From: Blastococcus carthaginiensis
GTDB lineage: Bacteria > Actinomycetota > Actinomycetes > Mycobacteriales > Geodermatophilaceae
DNA length: 64,000 nt
Assembly (NCBI RefSeq): GCF_030731085.1
Contig: NZ_JASNFN010000010.1
Span: 1 to 64,000, forward strand
Reading direction: 5' to 3'
A model generated the notes under the pieces. That model searched no databases and was not told the DNA's origin. It saw nothing but the letters and a program-made list of their open reading frames with translations. Both the position numbers and the translations under genes were made by a program. Position 1 is the first letter of the stretch. Each line of letters starts with the position of its first letter. Of this stretch, positions 16,690 through 23,485 are shown piece by piece.

Positions 16690-18033
16690 ATGCGCACTGG
16701 CACTACTGCCCGCAGCATCGCCGTCACCGGTGCTGCCCTGCTGGCGCTGACCGCCTGCGGTGGCGGCGACGAGGATGGCGGCACCACGGACGCCGGTGGT
16801 GACACCGGCGGCGGCGAGAAGCAGGTCAACGTCTACGGCACCGACGGCAACATGGGTAACGCCCTCGGTGAGTCCTTCACGACGGAGGGCGCCCTGGCCG
16901 GCATGAGGGGGACCACCCCGCTCACCGACCTGGGCACGGAGTTCCAGGAGAGGCTGCTGGCGGTCGACCCGAATCTGCAGGACTTCAACTACTCGGCCGA
17001 GACTTACGACGCGATCATCATCAGCGCGCTGGCCTCGGTGCTGGCGGGTAGCACGGTGCCCACGGAGTTCGCCCCGTACATCAACGGCGTCACCTTCGGG
17101 GGCGAGGCGTGCGACAGCTTCAGCTCCTGCTTGGACATCATCAACGCCGGTGGGAACCCCGACTACGACGGCGTCTCCGGGCCGCTGAGCTTCACCGAGC
17201 CGGGTGAGCCGGCTCAGGCGAGCTTCGGCATCCTGGAGTTCGGTCAGGACAACGCGCTCGACGAGGGCCAGACCACCTTCGAGATCTCCGGTGACGAGGG
17301 CAACGCAGCCACCGACGAGGGCCCGGCGCCGGCCGCGCCCGGCACGACCTCCACGGACCCGCTGGTGATCGGCACGCTGCTGCCGCTGACCGGCAACCTG
17401 GCCTTCCTCGGCCCGCCCGAGGTCGCCGGTGCCCGCCTGGCCGTCCAGGAGATCAACGAGGCCGGCGGCGTGCTCGGCCAGGAGGTGCAGCTGATCGAGG
17501 GTGACTCGGGCGACGCCTCGACCGACACCGCCTCGCAGACGGTGGACCGGCTGCTGCAGCAGAACGTCGACGTCATCGTCGGTGCCGCGTCGTCCGGGGT
17601 GAGCCTGACCGTCATCGACGCCATCACCCGCGCCGGTGTGGTCCAGTTCTCGCCGGCCAACACGTCGGACCAGTTCACGACCTACAACGACAACGGGCTG
17701 TACTTCCGGACGGCTCCGCCGGACACCCTGCAGGCCCGGGCGCTGTCGGACCTGATCATCAACGACGGCAACAACACCGTCGGGATCATGGCGCTGAACG
17801 ACCCGTACGGCACCGGTCTCATGGAGAACACCGTCGCGAACCTGGAGGCGGCCGGACTCTCCGCGGACAGCATCGAGACGCTGACCTACGACCCGCAGGC
17901 GGCGAACTTCGACGCCGAGGTCCAGCAGATGGTGGAGTTCAACCCCGACGCCATCGTGGTCATCGGCTTCGAGGAGTCGGCGCGGATCATCGAGGCGCTC
18001 AACGCCGAGGGCATCGGTCCCGCGCGCAGCTGA
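16690..18033 (+). CDS. Liv-type ABC transporter substrate-binding lipoprotein with halves in permuted order
   Basis: Lipoprotein signal with lipobox LTAC (Cys23), then a Gly/Asp/Thr linker, 447 aa in all. Family members of type Peripla_BP_6 begin, after the linker, with a segment like LVIGTLLPLTGNLAFLGPPE and later have a YGTDG...LGTEFQERLL...YSAETYDA segment. Here the order is reversed: residues 43-199 are the usual C-terminal part (VNVYGTDGN, FNYSAETYDA, DYDGVSGPLSF), a 25-residue linker follows, and 225-445 are the usual N-terminal part, ending at IIEALNAEGIGPA where the normal protein would run on into residues 43 onward. All elements are present once, so this looks like a circular permutation rather than a truncation; a rearrangement or assembly error must be excluded. 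Convergent with livFGMH, its likely partner. Confidence 0.85.
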   Translation: MRTGTTARSIAVTGAALLALTACGGGDEDGGTTDAGGDTGGGEKQVNVYGTDGNMGNALGESFTTEGALAGMRGTTPLTDLGTEFQERLLAVDPNLQDFNYSAETYDAIIISALASVLAGSTVPTEFAPYINGVTFGGEACDSFSSCLDIINAGGNPDYDGVSGPLSFTEPGEPAQASFGILEFGQDNALDEGQTTFEISGDEGNAATDEGPAPAAPGTTSTDPLVIGTLLPLTGNLAFLGPPEVAGARLAVQEINEAGGVLGQEVQLIEGDSGDASTDTASQTVDRLLQQNVDVIVGAASSGVSLTVIDAITRAGVVQFSPANTSDQFTTYNDNGLYFRTAPPDTLQARALSDLIINDGNNTVGIMALNDPYGTGLMENTVANLEAAGLSADSIETLTYDPQAANFDAEVQQMVEFNPDAIVVIGFEESARIIEALNAEGIGPARS

Positions 18034-18042
18034 GGTCACCCG

Positions 18043-18071
18043 GCCGCGTCGCGTCGTCACGGTGACGCGGC
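18043..18071 (+). terminator. Hairpin after the binding-protein gene
   Basis: GCCGCGTC and GACGCGGC pair perfectly (8 bp, 13-nt loop), starting nine bases after the stop codon. Confidence 0.55.
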
Positions 18072-18087
18072 ACGGCTGACCGCCGGT

Positions 18088-18198
18088 CACAGTGGCCCGG
18101 CCCCCCCCCCGGGGGCGGGGGGCGGCGGCGGCGGGGCGGCCGCGGGGGGGCCCGCCCCCGCGGGCCCCGCCCCCCCGGGGGGGCGCCGGGCCACTGTG
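18088..18198. repeat. G/C-only segment inside a perfect 13-bp inverted repeat
   Basis: CACAGTGGCCCGG (18088-18100) and its exact complement (18186-18198) flank 85 bases of pure G and C, including runs of ten or more C and seven G. About 98 consecutive bases lack A or T. It could fold into one giant hairpin, or it may be a sequencing or assembly artefact. It lies between convergent transcription units. Confidence 0.8.
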
Positions 18199-18591
18199 CC
18201 GTCCGGGACCCGGCGGGCACGACCCGACGGTGCAGTCCGGGGGCACCCCCCGCGGTGGCCGTGCTGCTCGCCGAGCGACCGCGGTGGGTGGCCCCACCGG
18301 TGGGGCCGGGCCATCGCCAGTGGGTAGCGAGAGGTGGCGACGGCGCGGCCGTGGCCGACGGCAGGTGCGAGCGACCTCGTCCAAGACGAGCTCACCGGCG
18401 GCGTCCGACGCGGCTGCCGGTCCGCCTCAGTGTCTGGACCGGCCGGTCGGGAGCTGGACGGCGTCCGGGGTCGTGGACGGCCGGCAAGGGTCTCAGGTGC
18501 CCTGTCCGGGCCCTGCGGGCCGGTAGACGGCTCCGGCGCCGTTCCCCGAGAGGGACGGCGCCGGGCGCTGAGGGGGAGGGGCTGGGACCGG
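18199..18591. other. Intergenic region between convergent genes, no gene seen
   Basis: About 390 bp of GC-rich sequence with no frame that has a ribosome site and recognisable protein features. It may hold the terminator of the livHMGF operon; near 18532-18558 GGCGCCGTTCCC and GGGACGGCGCC can pair. Confidence 0.5.
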
Positions 18592-19506
18592 TCAGTGCGC
18601 CTTGGCCAGCGTGCCGAGGTACAGCTCGATGACCTTGGGGTCGTGCATAAGCGACTCGCCGGTGGCCGTGTACGCGTTGCGGCCCTGGTCGAGCACGTAG
18701 CCGCGGTCGCAGATCTGCAGACAGCGGCGAGCGTTCTGCTCGACCATGATGATCGAGACACCGGTGGCGTTGATCCGCCGGCAGCGGATGAACACCTCGT
18801 CCTGGTAGGCGGGGGACAGGCCGGCAGACGGCTCGTCGAGCAGCAGCACCGACGGCTCCATCATCAGCGCCCGGCCCATCGCGACCATCTGCCGCTCACC
18901 GCCGGACAGCGAGCCGGCCTTGATCTTCCGGCGCTCCCCGAGCATGGGGAACAGCTCGGCGACGTAGTCGAACCGCTCCTTGACCACCTTCGGGCGCAGG
19001 TAGGCACCCATCTCCATGTTCTCCTCGATGGTGAGGGAGGGGAACACGTTGTTGTTCTGCGGGACGTAGCCCACGCCCAGGGAGACCAGCCGGTGTGCCG
19101 GCGCCGACGTGATGTCCTCGCCGCGCAGCGTCACCGACCCGGACCGCACCGGGATGAGGCCGAACAGCGCCTTCAGCAACGTGGACTTGCCGGCGCCGTT
19201 CGGACCGATGATCCCCACCAGCTCGCCGTCGTTCAGGTAGAAGTCGCACTCGTTGAGGATGTTCACCCCCGGCAGGTAGCCGGCGACGAGTTCGTCGGCC
19301 CGGATGAGTGCGTCCGCGGCGAGGCGGACGTGCTCCCCGCGGGTGGCCGCCTGCTCGGCGGGCGAGAGGTCGCCGGAGGACTCGGCCCGGGTCGGTCCCC
19401 GGTCGACGGCCGCTGATGCGTCCCCCTGGTCGACCGGCCGGTCGAACTCGTACTCCGGGTCGGTGCTCTCGCGCGGGTCCTTGCCCTGGCCGGGGTCGAT
19501 GCTCAT
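18592..19506 (-). CDS. livF: Branched-chain amino acid-type ABC transporter ATP-binding protein LivF
   Basis: One of two ATPases driving uptake through LivH/LivM. Walker A GPNGAGKST (residues 101-109), Q-loop VPQNNNVFPSLT, ABC signature LSGGERQMVAMGRAL, Walker B VLLLDEPSAGLSP and switch His replaced as usual in LivF by EQN (MVEQNARR). 304 aa, with an extra acidic N-terminal stretch of about 65 residues before the ABC core. Last gene of the minus-strand operon; its start overlaps the livG stop by four bases. Confidence 0.95.
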   Translation of the reverse strand: MSIDPGQGKDPRESTDPEYEFDRPVDQGDASAAVDRGPTRAESSGDLSPAEQAATRGEHVRLAADALIRADELVAGYLPGVNILNECDFYLNDGELVGIIGPNGAGKSTLLKALFGLIPVRSGSVTLRGEDITSAPAHRLVSLGVGYVPQNNNVFPSLTIEENMEMGAYLRPKVVKERFDYVAELFPMLGERRKIKAGSLSGGERQMVAMGRALMMEPSVLLLDEPSAGLSPAYQDEVFIRCRRINATGVSIIMVEQNARRCLQICDRGYVLDQGRNAYTATGESLMHDPKVIELYLGTLAKAH

Positions 19507-20516
19507 CGGTCCGTGCCCTTCTCGTCGGGGCGTCCGGGGCGCCGGAGGTCGTCGGGGTGCTCCTCGCGGGAGATGCTCTCCTCCGCCTCGGCGAGGACGC
19601 GGTCCTCCTCCTCGATGGTGAGTGCGGCGTCGTGGTGCGCACCGAGGTAGGCGTCGACCACCGCCTGGTTCTGGCTGATGGACTCCGGCGGGCCTTCGGC
19701 GATGACCTTGCCCGCGGCCATCACGACCACCCAGTCGCTGATGTCACGGACGACGTCCATGTCGTGCTCGACGAAGACCACCGTCATGCCTTGCTCGCGC
19801 AGGTCCTTGACGTGTCCGAGCAGGCTCTGCGTCAGCGCCGGGTTCACCCCGGCCATCGGCTCGTCGAGCATGACGACCTGGGGGTCGCTCATCAGCGCGC
19901 GGGCCATCTCGAGCAGCTTGCGCTGTCCCCCGGAGAGGGTGCCGGCGAAGTCGTCCTTCTTGGCGTCGAGCTTGAACCGGCGGAGCAGCTCCATGGCCTT
20001 CTCCGTGTTGGCCTTCTCCTGTGCCCGCCACGTACCGGGAACGAGAGCGCGGAGGAAGCTCTCACCCTTCTGCCCCTGCGCGCCCAGCAGCATGTTCTGC
20101 AGCACGGTGAGCCGGGACAGCGCCTTGGTGAGCTGGAAGGTGCGGACCACGCCGAGCCGCGCCACCTGGTGCGGGGCGAGCTTCCCGAGCGGCCGGCCGT
20201 CGAACGACCAGGTGCCGCCGTCGGGCTGGTCGAACCCGGTGAGCAGGTTGAACAGCGTGGTCTTGCCGGCTCCGTTCGGCCCGATCAGCCCGGTGATGCC
20301 GCCGCGCTGGATCTCCAGGTGGTCGACCGAGACGGCCGTGAGGCCGCCGAAGGTCCGGACCACGCCGTCGACCACGATCGCGGGGTCGGGCTTGGCGATC
20401 CCGACCTCCCAGGGCAGGTCCCGCAGCGCGGCCTGGGCCAGCCGCTGCGGGGCGGCGCCGGCACCGCCGGTCGTGGACAGGGCGTGCGCCCCGGTGGGCG
20501 TCGGCTCAGCGGGCAT
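19503..20516 (-). CDS. livG: Branched-chain amino acid-type ABC transporter ATP-binding protein LivG
   Basis: Partner ATPase of LivF. Walker A GPNGAGKTT (79-87), signature LSGGQRKLLEMARAL, Walker B VVMLDEPMAGVNP, switch His in VFVEHDMD. 337 aa, with N-terminal (about 45 aa) and acidic C-terminal (about 40 aa) extensions outside the ABC core. Its start lies within the end of livM (11-base overlap). Confidence 0.95.
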   Translation of the reverse strand: MPAEPTPTGAHALSTTGGAGAAPQRLAQAALRDLPWEVGIAKPDPAIVVDGVVRTFGGLTAVSVDHLEIQRGGITGLIGPNGAGKTTLFNLLTGFDQPDGGTWSFDGRPLGKLAPHQVARLGVVRTFQLTKALSRLTVLQNMLLGAQGQKGESFLRALVPGTWRAQEKANTEKAMELLRRFKLDAKKDDFAGTLSGGQRKLLEMARALMSDPQVVMLDEPMAGVNPALTQSLLGHVKDLREQGMTVVFVEHDMDVVRDISDWVVVMAAGKVIAEGPPESISQNQAVVDAYLGAHHDAALTIEEEDRVLAEAEESISREEHPDDLRRPGRPDEKGTDR

Positions 20517-21504
20517 CGAGCATCACCTCTCGTCGGTCGCCGAAGATGCCCTGCGGCCGGAAGATCAGCAGCAGGATCAGGCCGAGACCGATCAGGACGA
20601 ACCGGATCTGGGCCACGTCGGTGGCCGACAGCACGTTCTCCGGGATGATCCCGTTGCTGATCAGCGTACGCAGCCCGGTGTCGGCGAACTGGATGATGAA
20701 GTACAGGATCATGGCGCCGATCACGGGCCCGAGGACGCGGGCCGCTCCACCCAGGATCAGCGCCGCGTAGGCCAGGAACGTGTTGGCGTTCTGGTACTGG
20801 TCCGGAGTGGCCGAGGCGGTGCCGAGCGCGTAGACCATGCCGCCCAGTGCACCCAGGACGCCGCCCAGCACGAGCGCCTGCATCTTGTAGACGTAGACGT
20901 TCTTGCCGAGCGCCCGCACGGCGTCCTCGTCCTCGCGGATGGACCTCACGACCCGGCCCCAGGGGCTGCGGACCAGCAGCCACACCAGCAGGCAGGCCAG
21001 CGCCACGAGCACCCAGCCGACCAGCGTCACCCAGAGGTCCGCTCCGCTCCAGCGGGTGCCCAGGATGCTGTAGCGCTGGGCGGTGTCCCACGGGGCGAGT
21101 TCGACGAAGGGGTCGCTGAAGCCGGACAGACCCCGGGTACCTGCGGTGATCGGCGTCGCCGAGACCGACCGGAACGTGAGCCGGAGCCCCTCCGCGGCGG
21201 CGATGGTGGCGATCGCCAGGTAGTCGGCGCGCAACCGCAGCGTCGGGATGCCCAGCAGCAGCGCGAGGACGACGGCGGCGGCGATGCCGATGACCACGCC
21301 GACCCAGAAGGGCAGCCCCCACTGGGAGACGGAGATGGCGATGCCGTACCCGCCGAGCATGGCGAAGGCGATCTGACCGAAGTTCAGCAGTCCCGTGTAC
21401 GCGAACTGGATGTTGAGCCCGATCGCGAGCAGGGCGAAGAAGGCGGCCTGGAAACCGAGCCCGGCCTTGAGTGCGACGGCGAGTGCGTCGATGAGTTCAG
21501 CCAT
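20506..21504 (-). CDS. livM: Branched-chain amino acid-type ABC transporter permease LivM
   Basis: Inner-membrane permease with 8-10 hydrophobic helices, 332 aa. Recognised by the family pattern LNIQFAYTGLLNFGQIAFAMLGGYG near the N-terminus and the EAA-type coupling loop SPWGRVVRSIREDEDAVRALGKN (given here in part: VVRSIREDEDA). Forms the heterodimeric channel with LivH. Starts three bases after the livH stop. Confidence 0.94.
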   Translation of the reverse strand: MAELIDALAVALKAGLGFQAAFFALLAIGLNIQFAYTGLLNFGQIAFAMLGGYGIAISVSQWGLPFWVGVVIGIAAAVVLALLLGIPTLRLRADYLAIATIAAAEGLRLTFRSVSATPITAGTRGLSGFSDPFVELAPWDTAQRYSILGTRWSGADLWVTLVGWVLVALACLLVWLLVRSPWGRVVRSIREDEDAVRALGKNVYVYKMQALVLGGVLGALGGMVYALGTASATPDQYQNANTFLAYAALILGGAARVLGPVIGAMILYFIIQFADTGLRTLISNGIIPENVLSATDVAQIRFVLIGLGLILLLIFRPQGIFGDRREVMLDAR

Positions 21505-21507
21505 GGC

Positions 21508-22872
21508 TCAACCAATCCGGGCCCGGCTGCCGAGGATGCCCTGCGGCCGCACGATGAGGATGACGATGAGGAGGAGGAGCCCGCCGACGTACTTCATGTC
21601 GTTGGGGATCACCAGCGTCGACATCTGGACGAAGACGCCGACGACGATGCTGCCGATGAGGGCGCCGTAGGCGGTGCCGAGACCGCCGAGCGTGACGCCG
21701 GCGAACATGAGCAGCAGCAGGCGGAAGCCCATGTCCCACTGGACCTCGTCGGAGAGGCCGAGGAGGACGCCGCCCAGCGCGGCGAGTGCGCCACCGACCA
21801 TCCAGACCACGAGGATCACCCGGTTGACGTCGATGCCGGAAGAGGCAGCGAGGTCGCGGTTGTCGGAGACGGCCCGCATGGCCTTGCCCATCGTGGTCCG
21901 CTGCAGCATGAAGGCCACGAGCACCAGGACCGCCAGCGCGATGACCATCGACGCGAGGTCCTTGTTGGTCATCGAGAAGGCGCCGTAGTCGACACTGCGC
22001 TGGCCGCGGTAGTCGGCGAAGGCGTTCGACCGCCCGCCGTAGAAGACCTGGTACAGGTAGCGGAGCAGCAGGGACAACGCGATCGAGATGACCAGCGCGG
22101 CCACCAGCCCGGTGCCCCGCCGGCGCAGCGGCCGCCACAGGCCGATCTCGTTGAGCGCACCGATGCCGGCGCCGACGACCATCGCGAGGATGGCCGCGGG
22201 GATCAGCGGTACGCCGGCGCCCACGTTGATGAACCACGCGGCGATCGCACCGATGGTCACCAGTTCGCCGTGGGCGAAGTTGACCAGGCCGGTGGTGCCG
22301 AAGATCAGCGAGAGACCGATGGCGGCCATGGCGATCAGCAGGCCGAAACGGAGCCCCGAGACCAGCAGCTCCACCCAGCGGATGGAACCGCCGCCGGAGT
22401 TCCGGCTCCCGTCGTTGAGCCCGATGATGACGCCCTGCTGCCGGCCCTCGTCCACGGTCACCGACCGGCTGGGCTCGCCGTTGAGGGTGACGCCTTCGGG
22501 GAGATCGCCCGCGTCGACCGTGACCGTGTACTGGCCGGGGCCGGGCAGGTCGACCGACCAGCGGCCCTGCTCGTCGGTCTCCACCGTGTCGATCTCGGCG
22601 CCGGACATCTCGGCGACCTCGACGGAGATGCCTTCGATCGGCCCGCTCACGCTGGTCTGCAGGGTGCCGAAGATCCGTTCACCGGCCTCCTCGGCGGCGT
22701 GGGCGGCGCCCGGCACCAGGGCGGTGAGCCCGGCGACGAACAGGCCGACCAGCACCAGGCGTACAGCGGTGAGACCTGGGTGCGGTGGTCCACCGGCCGG
22801 TATCCGAGCCCCCGCTCTCGCGGTACTGCTTCGTCGACCGTGCCGGCGGACACGGTCCGTCGGGTGCGTCAC
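21508..22872 (-). CDS. livH: LivH permease with an added N-terminal secreted Ig-like domain
   Basis: Residues about 165-454 are a LivH permease (SLIFGTTGLVNFAHGELV, coupling loop MGKAMRAVSDNRDLA). In front is a signal-type helix (about 37-57) ending AAHA, then an extracytoplasmic domain (about 62-153) of the carboxypeptidase-regulatory/prealbumin kind: TVETDEQGRWSVDLPGPGQY and TVTVDAGDLPEGVTL. Plain LivH proteins are about 300 aa. The GTG start is chosen because AGGAGG precedes it by four bases. The extra domain would sit outside the membrane, possibly touching the binding protein; that role is inferred. First gene of livH-M-G-F. Confidence 0.92.
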   Translation of the reverse strand: MTHPTDRVRRHGRRSSTARAGARIPAGGPPHPGLTAVRLVLVGLFVAGLTALVPGAAHAAEEAGERIFGTLQTSVSGPIEGISVEVAEMSGAEIDTVETDEQGRWSVDLPGPGQYTVTVDAGDLPEGVTLNGEPSRSVTVDEGRQQGVIIGLNDGSRNSGGGSIRWVELLVSGLRFGLLIAMAAIGLSLIFGTTGLVNFAHGELVTIGAIAAWFINVGAGVPLIPAAILAMVVGAGIGALNEIGLWRPLRRRGTGLVAALVISIALSLLLRYLYQVFYGGRSNAFADYRGQRSVDYGAFSMTNKDLASMVIALAVLVLVAFMLQRTTMGKAMRAVSDNRDLAASSGIDVNRVILVVWMVGGALAALGGVLLGLSDEVQWDMGFRLLLLMFAGVTLGGLGTAYGALIGSIVVGVFVQMSTLVIPNDMKYVGGLLLLIVILIVRPQGILGSRARIG

Positions 22873-22903
22873 TCGACCTCCTCGGCGGTTTCGTTGAGGA
22901 GGG

Positions 22904-22909
22904 AACCTA
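22904..22909 (-). promoter_or_regulatory. Candidate -10 box of the livHMGF operon
   Basis: Minus-strand TAGGTT about 31 bases before the livH GTG, the same hexamer as the candidate box of the binding-protein gene. No clear -35 is seen. Confidence 0.4.
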
Positions 22910-23002
22910 ACGCAGTTGTGTGATCTGTCCCCCACCGTGCACCGACCTGTGACCTTTCCGCGACACGCCGGGCACCCGTTCGTGGTGGCGCAGGACGCCG
23001 GC

Positions 23003-23419
23003 TCAGGGCTCTCGCGGCGCCTTCAGCGTCATGCAGGTGAGCCTGGCGGTGGCGGTCTGCCGGCCCCGGTCGTCGCTGATCTCGATGACGAAAGTCGACA
23101 GCGTGCGGCCCCGGCGCACCGGCGTGCAGACGGCGGTGACCGTGCCGGCTGTCGCGGCGCGCAGGTAGCTCACGTTGAGCTCGATGCCGACGACCTGCTT
23201 GTCCGGTCCGGCGCTCACCGCCGCGGCCATCGACCCGATCGTCTCGGCGAGCGTGCAGGTGGCCCCGCCGTGCAGCAGGCCGAAGGGCTGCTCGTTGCCT
23301 GCGACCGGCATCGTCGCGACCAGCCGGTCGGGGTCCCAGTCGGTGATCCGCACGCCGAGCTTGTCGTCGAGGGGGCTGCTGATGCCGTCGGGCAGCCAGT
23401 CCGGGGGAGGGGTGCTCAC
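23003..23419 (-). CDS. PaaI-family hotdog thioesterase
   Basis: Single hotdog domain, 138 aa. The helix motif LLHGGATCTLAETIGSMAA and the strand VGIELNVSYLR are typical of PaaI/YdiI-type acyl-CoA thioesterases (including the DHNA-CoA group); the substrate is not deducible. Its GTG start has TACGGT six bases upstream, so it is probably leaderless. Divergent from polA across 66 bp. Confidence 0.88.
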   Translation of the reverse strand: MSTPPPDWLPDGISSPLDDKLGVRITDWDPDRLVATMPVAGNEQPFGLLHGGATCTLAETIGSMAAAVSAGPDKQVVGIELNVSYLRAATAGTVTAVCTPVRRGRTLSTFVIEISDDRGRQTATARLTCMTLKAPREP

Positions 23420-23425
23420 CCCGGC

Positions 23426-23431
23426 ACCGTA
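23426..23431 (-). promoter_or_regulatory. Predicted -10 box of the PaaI thioesterase, leaderless
   Basis: Minus-strand TACGGT six bases before the GTG. Confidence 0.5.
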
Positions 23432-23471
23432 GCGACCGGTCCGGCGCGTCCCGGGTGTCGGTGGCTGGCCC

Positions 23472-23477
23472 TACGAT
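23472..23477 (+). promoter_or_regulatory. Predicted -10 box of polA, leaderless
   Basis: TACGAT ends eight bases before the polA ATG. With 23426-23431 it forms a divergent promoter pair inside 66 bp. Confidence 0.5.
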
Positions 23478-23485
23478 CGGCGGCG

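Noticed and set aside
18092..18526. Open frames across the G/C-only region
   Set aside because: They encode runs of Pro/Gly/Arg driven by the base composition and have no ribosome site or recognisable protein.
18592..19506. livF lacking the switch histidine as a sign of inactivity
   Set aside because: An EQN in place of the EH dyad is usual in LivF proteins, and the Walker and signature motifs are intact.
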